64,000 bases of DNA from Symbiodinium natans (taxonomy: Eukaryota > Sar > Dinophyceae > Suessiales > Symbiodiniaceae). Positions 21,534-31,869 of this stretch are shown here, piece after piece. How positions within the stretch are numbered: position 1 is the first letter of the stretch; the number at the start of each line of letters is the position of its first letter. Made by a program: the position numbers and the translations under genes. A model generated the notes under the pieces. It had not been told where the DNA came from. It did not search any database and worked only from the letters and a program-made list of their open reading frames with translations. The stretch is from positions 496,001-560,000 of the forward strand of contig CAJNDS010002158.1 in the NCBI GenBank assembly GCA_905221605.1, in the 5' to 3' direction.

Positions 21534-21725
21534 CTTCATGCCGCTGGTTCTCTGCGGGGAAGAGGGGGGGTCGTTTCAGGTTGGATTCTCACAGGGACGT
21601 CGGGCAGCGACGACAGCCCCGTCTTTTGGACTCTGAACCCTGCCCAGAAGGGTCCTGCAGAGAAGATGCGTGCATGCCGGTTTTTTGGAACCTGGTTCCT
21701 TGGGTTTTTTTATGTGGTGTTTTAG
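21534..21725 (+). CDS. Terminal or internal exon, unknown protein
   Basis: Follows TATGTGGGCGCAG at 21533. The frame is open for 63 codons and includes SGSDDSPVFWTLNPAQKGPA, which looks like real protein. The TAG at 21723 lies in GTGTTTTAGGGTTTAGGG, so the exon may instead end at a donor there (TATGTG|GTGTTTT). Confidence 0.45.
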   Translation, partial: LHAAGSLRGRGGVVSGWILTGTSGSDDSPVFWTLNPAQKGPAEKMRACRFFGTWFLGFFYVVF

Positions 21726-21923
21726 GGTTTAGGGTTTGTGGTTTTGGTACTGATGCAGTCAGAGGCACCGTCAACTCTACGCTTCGGCCCGACATGGAAC
21801 CCCTTTTTGGGTTACCTTAGATATGGGGGTTTTGGAAAATGGGGGGTACCTTCTTGGGGCCCTTATTTTCATGGAACCCTATCATTTGGGGGTCGGTCCC
21901 CTTCTGGGTTGCCCTAGCCCTAG

Positions 21924-22600
21924 ATATCGGGCTTCGATTTTACCATCGCAAACCTCAGCGAAAACTCTGAGGGCCCCAAAATACCGAAAATCTCCATCGC
22001 TGAGGTGCGCCGCCTACGGGAGCAGGTGCCGCTTTCCGCAGGTTGAGGCGTTGTTGTTGTTGGGGTCAGGCTAGGGATTCATAGGTCTAGTCTGCGCCCA
22101 ACATGGGCGCATTCAGCGGATCCAAAGCATCGAAAGCCCCCCGACACCATCGTGGCAACTCCACCTGGGAGAGGTGTCCGCCGTCCCCTGCGAGTTTGCC
22201 CGGGATCCCCCCCAGGGTGCGCAGGCCATGGCTTGGGGTTTGTGGCTTTTCAGGGGTTTATGTTGGGTTTTGCCGTTTGTGCTGGGGCTTGTAGTTTTGC
22301 ATGATAGAGGCACAAAGAAAATCATGAGGGGTCTAGGTAGATAGAATCAAGGGTTGTAGGTGTAGCGCTTGCAGGGCGGAGAAGGGGTGCTGGGGTCGGG
22401 GCGGGGGTTTCGGGGTTTAGGGCTTAGGGCTTGGGGTTTGAATTTGCGGGTGGTGAGGCTGCTGGTGCAAGGGTTCAGGCGTTGCATTTGGGGCTGCGAA
22501 GGAGTTGCGACCGGGACCTGCCCCCAAGCGGTTCCAGAGGCTCGCGGAGGGCGACGCCGCGACGGACACGTCATGGCCCTTAAGTGAACCGCCCGAATGA
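21924..22600 (+). CDS. Three-exon gene end, unknown protein
   Basis: Proposed exons are 21924-22041, 22117-22224 and 22479-22600, all joined in phase 1. Exon 1 reads NLSENSEGPKIPKISIAEVR and ends CCGCAG|GTTGAGG. Exon 2 starts after CATTCAG and ends GTGCGCAG|GCCATG, a GC donor. Exon 3 starts after GGTTCAG, contains KELRPGPAPKRFQRLAEGDA and stops at TGA 22598. Exon 2 is open in all three frames, so its reading depends on phase alone. The 5' part of the gene is not identified. Confidence 0.45.
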
Positions 22601-22609
22601 ACCCTTGCA

Positions 22610-23510
22610 AACCCTAAACCCTAAACCCTAAACCCTAAACCCTCAACCCTAAACCCTAGTGGCCGGACCTGAAGCCGCACCATGTCAGGGGTGGCCCCCA
22701 CTGGAACCGACGGTGCTGTCCAACGTCACAGCAGGCCGGGTCCCGGGTCGCGGAACCTGCGGACCCAACGGCTCTTAGCAGGGAATGAGGGAACGAGGCA
22801 GCCTATATAGTCCGTTCACGATAATCTGCATATATATATATGTGTATATAGACATACACACATATATATATATATATATGTTTGTATATATATCGAGAGA
22901 GAGATAGATGGATAGATAGATAGATAGATAGATAGAGCGGGATATAAGACATATAAGGTACCTACTTCTTTTGTTGCCGTCCAAGAACTGGGGTACATTC
23001 GTCTGTCGGGGGCGCCCTGCAGGGTTGCCCTGTTAGGAACTGATTTCTACAGCAATACATGATATGTTACATATTCCCACTGGCCTTGGCCCCCCTCCCC
23101 GCCCCCGCCCCCTCCCCCCTCCCCTCCAGCACGAGGGTCCTTGCGGGCGGGACGGGGCTCACAGAAGTGGAGTGCGCCTGAACCCTAAACCCTAAACCCT
23201 AAACCCTAAACCCTAAACCCTAAACCCTAAACCCTAAACCCTAAACCCTAAACTCTGCAACAATCTGAGAAGCTGGACAAGACCAGAGTCTAAGGCTTCG
23301 GGGCTGCCTCGGAGGTCGGTATACTAAGAAGTGGGCAAGAAATTCCCAAAGAAAGTGTTACTAGCCCTACTTTAAGACTACCCATGAGCCACCAAGCAGG
23401 CCAACCACAACCCGAGACCCGGAGAAAGGCCAGAAGCAAGCATCAAGCAAAAGACACCCCACACCCACCCAACTCGCCCGGACACCCAAAACTCAGAACC
23501 CAAAACAGTA
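22610..23510. other. Repeats, microsatellites and small islands
   Basis: Short CCCTAAA block (22610-22660). An ATG frame at 22682 gives MSGVAPTGTDGAVQRHSRPG and 22 more residues, but overlaps another open frame. ATATAC/TATC microsatellites occupy about 22830-22935. C-rich DNA (23090-23130) and about ten CCCTAAA units (23181-23252) follow. The rest is unassigned. Confidence 0.4.
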
Positions 23511-23514
23511 GCAC

Positions 23515-23765
23515 CGTAAGCCCCTAAGGCCCGAAGCCCCTAAGCCCCTAAGCCCCCAAGCCCCTAAACCCCTAAGCCCCGAAGCCCCTAAGCCCCTAAG
23601 CCCCTAAGCCCCTAAACCCCTGAACCCCTAAACCCCTAAACCCAAAACCCCCAAGAAACCCCTAAACCCCTAAACCCCTAAACCCCTAAACCCCTAAACC
23701 CCTAAACCCCCAAACCCCTAAACTCCTAAATCCCCCCTCAGCCCCTCAACCCCTCAACCCAGGCT
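23515..23765. repeat. CCCCTAAG/CCCCTAAA octamer array
   Basis: About 30 units of an eight-base variant of the telomere repeat. Confidence 0.95.
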
Positions 23766-23837
23766 GGCCGGCCGGCCGCTTCGGCCCGACCCTCAGGTCG
23801 ACGAGACGGCTTGCGGCTCGAGGGGGTCGGAGGTTCT

Positions 23838-24065
23838 GGGGGGTTTACGGGGTTTGGGGGTTTAGGTTCAGGGTTTAGGGTTGATTGGTTTAGGTTTAGG
23901 GGTTTAGGGTTTAGGGTTTAGGGGTTAGGGTTTAGGGTTTAGGGTTTAGGGTTTTAGGGTTTAGGGTTTAGGGTTTAGGGTTTAGGGTTTTGGGTTTAGG
24001 GTTTAGGGTTTAGGGTTTAGGCTTTAGGGTTCAGGGTTTAGGGGTTTAGGGTTTGAGGTTTAGGG
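23838..24065. repeat. TTTAGGG array
   Basis: About 25 G-rich heptamers with octamer and TTTTGGG variants. A GC-rich island between this and the preceding C-rich array (about 23794-23822, VDETACGSR after ACCCTCAG) may be a very small exon. Confidence 0.95.
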
Positions 24066-24098
24066 GCCCCGCAAAAACCTCTAAGCCTCACTTCCGAG

Positions 24099-24143
24099 GA
24101 TGCCACGTGGCAAGCTCTCCTGAACGGTGGCCCTAAACCCTAA
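24099..24143 (+). CDS. Short terminal exon, stop inside telomere repeat
   Basis: After CACTTCCGAG the frame reads DATWQALLNGGPKP and stops at a TAA that belongs to the following CCCTAAA array (24131-24215). Very short and unsupported by partner exons. Confidence 0.3.
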   Translation, partial: DATWQALLNGGPKP

Positions 24144-24452
24144 ACCCTAAACCCTAAACCCTAAACCCTAAACCCTAAACCCTAAACCCTAAACCCTAAA
24201 CCCTAAACCCTCCACCCTCAACCCTCAACCCTCTAAACCCTTAACTGTGGCCGGTATCCATGACCCTAAGCCTGACCCCTAAAACCTAAACCCGAGCCCT
24301 GGGCCTCGTGTCTTCCTTGACAGCTTTACATGGGTTGGAGTTCATATTTACGGGTTCAGGATTTCGCGCTGTTGGGTTGGCTTAGGTTGAGGGTTCCGGC
24401 TTTTAAGCCCCTGGATGCTAGACTCCAAAGTCAGAATAAGTCAGAGCCCCAC

Positions 24453-24606
24453 CCTAAACCCTAAACCCTAAACCCTAAACCCTAAACCCTAAACCCTAAA
24501 CCCTAAACCCTAAACCCTAAACCCTAAACCCTAAACCCTAAGCCCTAAACCCTAAGCCCTAAACCCTAAGCCCTAAACCCTAAACCCTAAACCCCAAACC
24601 TTAAAC
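24453..24606. repeat. CCCTAAA array
   Basis: About 20 C-rich heptamers, with alternating CCCTAAG/CCCTAAA units at 24537-24570. A coding-like island open in two frames follows (24640-24734, for example PDDFLAKFRDGASTRW), then TTTAGGG repeats. Confidence 0.95.
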
Positions 24607-24809
24607 CCAAAAGCAAGAAAACCCCCTGGTCTTGGGAGCCCGAGGGCCTGACGACTTTCTCGCAAAGTTTCGAGACGGGGCCTCAACGCGCTGGCGCAGT
24701 TCTTCGGGCTTTGGGTGGATTGAACTACGCGTTTAGGATTTAGAGTGTAGGGTTTAGGGTTTAGGATTTAGGATTTAGAGTTTAGGGTTTAGGGTAGTAA
24801 GGGTTGCAG

Positions 24810-25031
24810 GCTTTAACTTTAAGGCCTTTGAGGTTTTGGGTTGAAGGGTTTGAGGGTTCAAGGACTGCTGATTCGTCAAGGTCTCGGGTTGAAGCGCTTG
24901 GCGCACTGAGGGGCGGGCACTGGGTGTGTGCAACAATGGAGTGTGGCATGGGATTCAGAGCAGTCTACTTGGACTTCAGCTGCAGGCTGTTTCTGATGGC
25001 TGAGGGCCCACCGCATGAAGATAGTCTGTGA
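24810..25031 (+). CDS. 3'-terminal exon, unknown protein
   Basis: The acceptor GGGTTGCAG at 24809 is followed by 73 open codons and TGA at 25029. Contains LRFWVEGFEGSRTADSSRSR and a Cys/Met-rich end. No family is recognised. Confidence 0.35.
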   Translation, partial: ALTLRPLRFWVEGFEGSRTADSSRSRVEALGALRGGHWVCATMECGMGFRAVYLDFSCRLFLMAEGPPHEDSL

Positions 25032-25212
25032 GATTCACCTGGGGGCTCTCCGAAACTCGGGTACCCTTCTGGGGGTCCTTGTGTTAGTCCTACTCTTTCG
25101 GGGTGTACTGTAGGGTTTCGCTTACCAAAATCCAAAAATCCCAAAATCCAAAAACCCTAAACCCTAAACCCTAAACCCCAAATCTTCATCGGCTCCCAGT
25201 TTTTTCAATAGG

Positions 25213-25503
25213 AACTCCCAGAAGGACCATCCCTTAGAGAAGCTCCGATTATCAGCCGAAGATGCGGAGAGCGATCAGACACAAATCATGGTGACTCCGG
25301 AACCCGGTTTAGGGTTTAGGGTTTAGGGTTTAGGGTTGTCCGTCGCCCGAGGACTGGCGCTTGCCCTTGAGCACGTTCTTGCCCCTCCGGCCCGTGTTTC
25401 TGCTTGCAGGTGGTTAGGGGTTTGGGGTTTCTTGGTTTCCGGGACTCTTTTGAAGGATGCTCGACGAATCAGGGCCACAGCTGTGGATGCTCTGCTTGAT
25501 TAG
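25213..25503 (+). CDS. Two-exon gene end, unknown protein
   Basis: Exon 25213-25306 follows TTTTTTCAATAG and reads NSQKDHPLEKLRLSAEDAES and on to PEP, ending CCCG|GTTTAGGG. The 111-base intron starts with TTTAGGG units and ends in a pyrimidine-rich tract. With the acceptor GTGGTTAG at 25417 the phase matches. The second exon reads VWGFLVSGTLLKDARRIRAT and ends AVDALLD, TAG at 25501. A nearer acceptor, TGCTTGCAG, would break phase. The protein is charged and helical; no family is recognised. Confidence 0.55.
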
Positions 25504-25555
25504 CCAAGGTTGTGAACCTCGAAGTTTGCTGAGGGACAGGGCGTCGGGAGACCCT

Positions 25556-25955
25556 AAATTACCCTAAACCCTAAACCCTGTACCCTAAACCCTAAACCCT
25601 AAACCCTAAACCCTAAACCCTAAACCCTAAACCCTAAACCCTAAACCCTAAGCCCTAAACCCTAAACCCTAAACCCTCAAAAGTTTGGGGGCTTGAGGGG
25701 GCTCGGGCTTGCCTTTACGTCCTCGTCGAGGCCAGGGCCTGGTAAGACCCTGAAGCCATGACACCTCCCTCCACCCCAAAAACACAAAGCGAAGGTTCGG
25801 GTTTTAGGGTTTAAGGCTAAGGGTTTAGGGGTATGGGGTTTAGGGTTTAGGGGTTTAGGGGTTTAGGGTTTCAGGCTAAGGGTTTAGGGGTTTAGGGGTT
25901 TCGGGGGTTTAGGGGTTTAGGGGTTTAGGGGTTTAGGGGTTTAGGGTTTAGGGCC
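25556..25955. repeat. CCCTAAA array, spacer and TTTAGGG array
   Basis: C-rich heptamers (25556-25678) and G-rich units with octamer variants (25800-25955) bracket an island. That island ends CAGGGCCTG|GTAAGACC and is open as GARACLYVLVEARA, a possible exon. Confidence 0.9.
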
Positions 25956-25977
25956 AAGGGTTTCGGGAGCCCCTGTA

Positions 25978-26107
25978 GCACCCCACACATTTCGAGCCGA
26001 CAAGCCGACGCTTCGCACGAACGCCAGGCGAGACTGCTGGCTGTCCCTCGTCAGCCGGAGCGGCAAGTTGGCTGAGGCTTCTGCCCACGACCAGTTTGAG
26101 CTTCAGA
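25978..26107 (+). CDS. Internal exon, unknown protein
   Basis: A long open island, VAPHTFRADKPTLRTNARRD followed by CWLSLVSRSGKLAEASAHDQ, ending CTTCAGA|GTTTAGGG. The donor coincides with a repeat unit. The 5' edge (GGGAG or CCTGTAG) is not certain. Composition and frame are strongly protein-like. Confidence 0.5.
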
Positions 26108-26206
26108 GTTTAGGGTTGAGGGTTTAGTGTTTAGGGTTTAGGGTTGTGAAGATTCGTGGCGGCTTGAGGTTCAGGGTTTAATCGGAGCATCTGTTTAACT
26201 GGTTCC

Positions 26207-27065
26207 CCCCCCCCCCCCCCCAAGGCAATAAGAAAGGCAGGGCGCCGCAATAATAAGACCATGGGCATGTATTGGTTCTCGTTTTTAAAAAGAAGCCTGC
26301 CGACAGATTTAGAACCCCCGGTATTGGCCCATACGAAAACCCCAGTAATGGAAAGTAGTCTTTCGGCGGGCTTCTCGACGAAAAGATGTTCGTTAAATGG
26401 GAGTGTAATAATTAAACTGATGTTCGGATTATGGGGGGCGGTTGCTCAGGAGACCTGTTCCCCAAATGACAGTCAGTCAGATGTTTTGAAGGAGCCCTTT
26501 TCCCGATGGTCCCTCCTTTCAGAGGGACCTATTGGGAGCAAACCAGAAGTAGGGCTTAGGGTTCAGGGTTTCGGAATGTTTAGGGCGTACTGCTCAAGCC
26601 AGATGTAACTGCACGACACTCTACCCTACCAAAGCCAGTTGTAGCCAATAGACGTTGCCATCAGAGCAGCCCCCCGTGGAGTTTGCCAGTCTGTTGTTTA
26701 TGAGAAGTCACTGGCGTCTGTGGCTACCATGCGAAGGAATGACCCTCGAACCCGAAACCCTAACACCTATATGAAATAGGGTTTATTGTTGGTGAGTGTA
26801 TATAAGGTTCCTTTTTAATGCTGATGAGTGTCTATATGGGTTGTCCTTCCGGGGATGCAAGGAATATAAACCCTACTTCATATGCATTGAGAGCAGGAAT
26901 CAGGAAAATGTCCTTGAGTTCCTTGCCCAAATGTTTCCCAGGTGGACCCCTGAACTCTGAATTCCAGACTGCCTTGAAAGCCCAATGCTTAGAAACCTGA
27001 AGACCTTGAAAACCAACCCCTAAAACCCGAAACTGCTAAAGCTCGAGACCCTGGTTTAGGGTTTC
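26207..27065. other. Unassigned region with an ATG frame
   Basis: Starts with a C homopolymer (26207-26221). An ORF of 115 codons from ATG 26261 to 26608 has AT-richer codons and ends in repeat-derived sequence. It has no recognisable domain and may be a decayed element. A second open frame lies at 26818-27000. Confidence 0.3.
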
Positions 27066-27069
27066 GGGA

Positions 27070-27160
27070 CCCTAAACCCTAAACCCTAAGCCCTGAACCC
27101 TAAACCCTAAACCCTAAACCCTAAACCCTAAGCCCTAAGCCCTAAACCCTAAACCCTAAT
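27070..27160. repeat. CCCTAAA block
   Basis: Thirteen C-rich heptamers upstream of the 27174 exon. Confidence 0.95.
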
Positions 27161-27173
27161 CCCTGAACATCAG

Positions 27174-27579
27174 GCTCCCGTGGAAGCCTCGTTTGAAGAG
27201 TCTGGAGCCCCAGCTGAGGGTGGCACGCGGCAGCAAGCGCGGTAGAGGTTTCGAAGTCTAAGTTTCGGGTTTAAGGGTTTAGGGTTGAGGGTTTAGGGTT
27301 AAGGGTTTAGGGTTTAGGGTTTAGGGGGGGCTCAGGGTCTAGGAGGGTGTGGTTATCTCGAACCCGGGACTAGAGCTTCGTGGGCGTCAAGGCTTTTGAG
27401 CTTTTTGACGATTGGCGCATGTCAGGCCTGAGGGGCTTGCGATGATTTTTCGCGCGCGTTCAGGCCGGTGCCTCATACATCCTCCGCTCTCACCCGCAGG
27501 TACCTTGAGATTCGGGCCGCCACCAAGCGCAACATCTTCGTTTTCCTGCGGGACGACCTGAACGACGCAGAGGCGGCAG
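27174..27579 (+). CDS. Two linked exons, unknown protein
   Basis: Exon 27174-27241 follows GAACATCAG, reads APVEASFEESGAPAEGGTRQ and ends CAAGCGCG|GTAGAGG with two bases left over. Exon 27500-27579 follows CTCTCACCCGCAG, starts with the one base needed and reads YLEIRAATKRNIFVFLRDDL and NDAEAA, ending GGCAG|GTTCAGG. The 258-base intron contains TTTAGGG units (27270-27330). The second exon resembles a buried beta strand flanked by helices, but no family is claimed. It ends in phase 1 and does not join the monooxygenase downstream in frame. Confidence 0.5.
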
Positions 27580-27723
27580 GTTCAGGGGGGCTAAGTGCGC
27601 TGGAAACCAGACCGGGATGCTGTCTGAGGGCACTGGGCCTTTCAGGGGCTTCAGGGGGCTTTGGCTTCGACCCGAAGTCTTCAGGGCTCGGCCTGTTGTG
27701 GGTTCAACCACGCACTACCGCCC

Positions 27724-30013
27724 ATGGAGCCGGACACACCTTCGGAGCCGTCGCTGTCTGCCTCGGCAAAGCTCCGGGCGACGCTGAGCTTCCTGCGCAG
27801 CCGCGTGGGGAATCTTCGTCGGAGCCACTACGGCGCCAAGCTGGCGGAGGGAGACGTCCTCGTTCTGGGTGCCGGCTTTTCGGGTTTGCTCATCGGAATC
27901 AAGTTGAAAGAATCTGGCATCCCCTTCACGATTATCGACAAGGAAGAAGATGTTGGGGGGACGTGGTTGCTGAATCGATACCCTGGGTGCGCCTGTGACG
28001 TGCCGGCACACCTCTACAGCTACTCCTTTGAGCCCAACCCAGACTGGTCCGAGGCGTACGCGGCAGCTGAGGAGATTCACGCCTACATCAAGCGAGTCTA
28101 CGAGAAGTATGACCTAGCTCCACGCACCCGCCTGCGCACCCGGCTCAAGCGAGCTATGTGGGTGCCGCAGCTGCGACGCTGGCGTGTTGCACTGGAGTCG
28201 GGTGAAGTGCTCCAACCGCGGTTCCTCTTCAGCTGTGTTGGTGCATTGCACTACCCACAGATTCCCGACGTGCCTGGGAAGGAGAGCTTCAAGGGCACGA
28301 TGTTCCACTCCGCCGAGTGGGATCACGCGACAGACTTCTCCGGAAAAAAGGTGGTTGTGGTGGGCAGCGGTGCAAGTGCTGTCCAGTTCGTGCCCGAAGT
28401 GGCAGAGCAGGCGCAGCGGCTGGTCTTGCTGCAGCGCACGCCCAACTGGGTGTTCGGAAGGGGGGAGTGGCTCCTGCCTGCACGCTATTATCCGGAGAAC
28501 CTCAAGTGGACCTATCGGAACATACCGCTGGCTCGTGCAGCCTACCGTGCAACCCTATATTGGAAGCAGGAGCTTGCAATGAGCTTTGGGGGGCTCTTCG
28601 ACGCACGTGATAACCCACGCAGCAGGCTCCTGCACGCGCAGGGTCGGGGGTACATGGCCTCCCACTTTCGGGGGCGCAAAGAGCTGAGGGACAAGGTCAT
28701 TCCCACATACCCGCTCGGGTGCAAGCGCATCTGCAAGTCGGATGTCTACCTGGACAGCCTCCGCAGGCCCAACGTCGATGTGGTTGTGGCCGGGCTTGCC
28801 GAGGTTCAGGAGGATGGCGTCGTCGACACACTGGGCACCAAGCACCAGGCAGACATACTGATCTTCGGAACCGGCTTCGATATCGGGTCCGTTGGGGAGG
28901 ATGTGCAGCTTGTCGGCACTGGGGGATTTTCCTGGACCGGAAATTCCGCCTGGCGGCAGGGGCACCAGGCCTATCTTGGCACCTCCATGCAACATCTCCC
29001 GAATACCTTTGTGATTCTTGGGCCAAACTCAGTCTTGGGCCACAACTCGGTTTTGCTTATGGCGGAGGCCCAGGCAGACTATGCCCTACGGCTTTTGAAG
29101 GAAGCTCTGGACCACGACATCGACTCTTTTGCCGTGAAGCCGAGGGTGCTTCAGGATTACAATCGCTGGGTGCAGGAGCAGTTTACAGACAAGGCGCGCC
29201 CGGTTCAACTGCCTCCCCCACTCAAGGTTCCGAGACATCACGTTCATGGTATTGGGGGGGGGGGATAAACCCTAAACCCTAAACCCTGAAGCCTAAACCC
29301 CGAAACCCTAAACCCCAAACCCCCGAAACCCCAAACCCCCGAAACCCCAAACCATCCCAAACCCCAAACCCTAAACCCCTATTTTGTGGAGATGCCCGAC
29401 TGGGCCCCACTCCGAGCTCTCAGAGGTGCTGAAGTCAGGTGTCGAACATGGAGGGGTGAGCATAAGGGGTGGCGCTCTTAGTCATTAGTCCCAAGCCCTG
29501 GGATGTTTAGGGTTTAGGGTTTAGGGTTTAGGGTTTAGGGTTTAGGGCCTGAGCCCTGAACCCTCAACCACAATTCTGCAGCCCTGCGCAAGGTGTGGAG
29601 CAGATGCAGCAGCTGGTATCAGGCAGAGACTGGGGATATCATTGCCCTGTGGCCTCGTACGACGTACGACTTCTTTACATGCCTCGCAGTTGCAGTTTAG
29701 GGTTTAGGGTTTAGGGTTTAGGGTTTAGGGTTTAGGGGTTAGGGGTTAGGGGTTTAGGGTTTAGGGTTTAGGGTCTGGGGGGTGGGTGGGTGGTGTTTTC
29801 TTCAAGTTTTCGTCTGGAGGTGCAGGATGCCTCGGTCTTTTAGGACCGGATTCCCTTTTTGTAATCCCTCAAAAACCCGAAAGCCTATAGGCCTAAACCT
29901 AAATCCCCTTGCGGAAGAGCTAAGCCCGACACCCAGGCCTCTACAATGCACCGGGCCTCCGGGAGGACTACGAAGTCACTGCGGCGGACGCGCCGGTGCA
30001 AGCCAGGCTCTGA
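27724..30013 (+). CDS. Baeyer-Villiger-type flavin monooxygenase, three exons
   Basis: Predicted FAD- and NADPH-dependent enzyme inserting oxygen into ketones or related carbonyls. Exons are 27724-29248, 29582-29694 and 29966-30013 (561 residues), from the first in-frame ATG. FAD motif GAGFSG at 49-54. The family fingerprint FKGTMFHSAEWD lies at 189-200. NADPH motif GSGASA at 214-219; GTGFD at 382-386; GPNSVLGHNS near 433. The first exon read alone stops in a G homopolymer joined to CCCTAAA repeats. The donor CATG|GTATTG restores phase to exon 2, whose VWSRCSSWYQAETGDIIALW is the conserved C-terminal block of this family (compare VW..GC.SWY...G....LWP). Exon 3 (DYEVTAADAPVQARL) is less certain. 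The substrate is unknown. Confidence 0.8.
29249..29581 (+). other. Monooxygenase intron 1 with inverted telomere-type blocks
   Basis: The 333-base intron starts GTATTGGGGG and contains CCCTAAA/CCCGAAA units at 29266-29370 and TTTAGGG units at 29508-29547, ending CAATTCTGCAG. An island at 29391-29459, open as VEMPDWAPLRALRG, could be a skipped or alternative exon. Confidence 0.7.
29695..29965 (+). other. Monooxygenase intron 2 starting with TTTAGGG array
   Basis: The 5' splice site is GCA|GTTTAGGG, the first of about ten G-rich units (29695-29775). The proposed acceptor is CTCCGGGAG at 29965, a weak site. Confidence 0.55.
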
Positions 30014-30056
30014 ACCCCTTCCGTGGCGGCTTCGCGAAGAGGAAACAATGCGGGTT

Positions 30057-30690
30057 TAAGGTTTAGGGTTTAGGGTTTAGGGTTTAGGGTTTAGGGTTTA
30101 GGGTCTGATGAGTGTTGAAGAGTTTAGGGGTTCAAGAGTTCAGTGTATAGGATCTTGGGTACTCGGGTTCTTCTGGGGGGAGTCCTGCTGTGATGACAAG
30201 GAGCCTTCAATGGCGGACTAGTTCGGAACACCCCGCCCCCGTGTTGCGTGTGCAGTGTACGAGTGAAAGAATCGACTGGAAGAGTTTCGGGTTTCGGGTT
30301 TCGTGCAGAGGCGCAATGTTCAGTTGACAGAATTTCGCGAAGCTTGGGGGCCGTTCTGGCCTCCAACCCTAAACCCTAAAACCCTAAGCCCAAATTTCTA
30401 GAGGCCTCCTGAAGCAGACCCCAAAAAGGTTCGCCAGTGTGTGTGTGTGTGTGTGTGTTTATTTTGTTCCTCCACCCTCTTAAGCCCCTCGACCCTGAAC
30501 CCTAAACCCTAAACCCGAACAACTAAACCCTAAACCCTAAACCCGAAACCCGAAACCCTAAACACTAAACCCTAAACCCTAAGCCCTAAGCCCCAAACCC
30601 TAAACCCTAAACCCGAAACCCTAAACCCTAAACCCTAAACCCTAAACCCTAAACCCTAAGCCCTAAACCCTAAACCCTGCATCACTCTTC
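30057..30690. other. TTTAGGG block, spacer, GT run, CCCTAAA array
   Basis: G-rich units at 30057-30103, then an unassigned spacer, a GT dinucleotide run at about 30438-30458 and a long C-rich array (about 30498-30678) with CCCGAAA and CCCTAAG variants. No gene is seen. Confidence 0.7.
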
Positions 30691-30898
30691 CCTGGGAGAC
30701 CCCCCCCCGCAAAATTCAGGACTGTGGCTTTGCTTCTTCGGTCTTAGTAGTGACCGTTGGGCAGAGTTTAGGGTTTAGGGCTTGGGGTTTAGGGTTTAGG
30801 GCGTCTATCCTTCGAATGGTTCTTAGCAGGGGACTGAACGAGCTCAGAGGAGTTTAATTAGGCTTAGAGGTTTGGGGTATAGGGGTTTGGCGGATCAG

Positions 30899-30995
30899 GG
30901 CTATGCTAGACGCCGAAGCTAAAACGGTTGGTCACTTCGCCCAGGCCCTAGACCAAGGTGTCGTCCTTGCGCCCTTTAAGCCCCCTAGACCCTAA
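30899..30995 (+). CDS. Terminal exon, stop in C-rich repeat
   Basis: After GGCGGATCAG the frame reads AMLDAEAKTVGHFAQALDQG and ten more residues, ending at a TAA within AGACCCTAAACCC. A donor at CAAG|GTGTCG is an alternative end. ATG 30903 could serve as a start. Confidence 0.4.
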
Positions 30996-31108
30996 ACCCT
31001 AAGCCCTAAACCCTAAGCCCTAAACCGTAAACCCTAAACCCCAGTACTCTTTGAAGTGCAAAGTGTGCAAGCCTAAACCCTCTACACCCGAAACCCCCCT
31101 TAGCACAG

Positions 31109-31170
31109 TCTGCTTCGGATCGCCGAACGCGGCGGCGGAAGTTTTTCGACGAGGCCCTTTGGGGGCCTTG
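31109..31170 (+). CDS. Internal exon, unknown protein
   Basis: Follows CTTAGCACAG and ends GGGCCTTG|GTTTGGGG. Reads SASDRRTRRRKFFDEALWGP. C-rich repeats precede it (30985-31042). Confidence 0.4.
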
Positions 31171-31186
31171 GTTTGGGGTTTAGGGG

Positions 31187-31372
31187 TTAGGGGGTTTTCA
31201 GGTTGTACGCTGGTTCAGAAATCTGTTCCTTGGTTTTGTTGGAGCGGGATCCTTGTTGGATATTGAAAGCTTCATCGAGTGAGATGGTGATTTCTTTATC
31301 AACCCACATCTGAGTTTGTTCAGGGTTTGCGTCTGAGAATGTTGTTGCGACTTCCCAGAGTGGACAGTCCAT
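31187..31372 (-). CDS. Possible minus-strand ORF, 61 residues
   Basis: ATG at 31372, with a stop three codons upstream. Contains SDANPEQTQMWVDKEITISL and an acidic to polar tail. Composition is protein-like but AT-richer than the plus-strand exons. It could be a mobile-element remnant. Confidence 0.35.
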   Translation of the reverse strand: MDCPLWEVATTFSDANPEQTQMWVDKEITISLDEAFNIQQGSRSNKTKEQISEPAYNLKTP

Positions 31373-31631
31373 GATGTGTCATGGAGAAGAAGTGGTACTG
31401 AAGACACAGTGCGACTTCGTTGCGCAGGGTTTACGGTTCAGGGCTTTAGGGTTAGGGCTCGGCCATCGGGTGTGTAGAAGGACAGAAGTTAGGCCGCTCC
31501 GACCCTGAACCTTACAGCCCAATCCGTGCACTCTGGGCCCTGAAGCCCTAAAACCCGTTCCACCCTAAACCCTGAAACCTGAAACCCCACACCCTAAACC
31601 CTAAACCCTTTTGAGAAGTGACCAAATCGTC

Positions 31632-31736
31632 ATGGAGGCCATGGCCGAGGTCTACGCCCCACCGGCGCCGTTGAAAACGCCCTTGCGGTGGCCTGGCGCA
31701 GTAGAGCTTCTTGAAGCCCTAAACCCTAAACCCTAA
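31632..31736 (+). CDS. Short ORF or terminal exon, stop in CCCTAAA
   Basis: The frame reads MEAMAEVYAPPAPLKTPLRW, then PGAVELLEALNPKP and TAA. The final residues and stop come from the CCCTAAA array. The frame is open upstream to 31610 without an obvious acceptor. A donor GGCGCA|GTAGAGC is possible. Confidence 0.4.
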   Translation: MEAMAEVYAPPAPLKTPLRWPGAVELLEALNPKP

Positions 31737-31869
31737 ACCCTAAACCCTAATTGGGGGTACTTGGAGGTTTAGGGTATAGGGTTCTGGGCAGTCACAAGTG
31801 GGGAAGTGAGTACCCTGAATACGCTTATAGCAGTACCCTCAACCTCCAAGCAGGGTTCAGGGCTGTCTG

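Noticed and set aside
27715-29282. Alternative frames of 60-187 codons within the monooxygenase
   Set aside because: Shadows of a GC-rich gene. Only the main frame carries the FAD, fingerprint and NADPH motifs.
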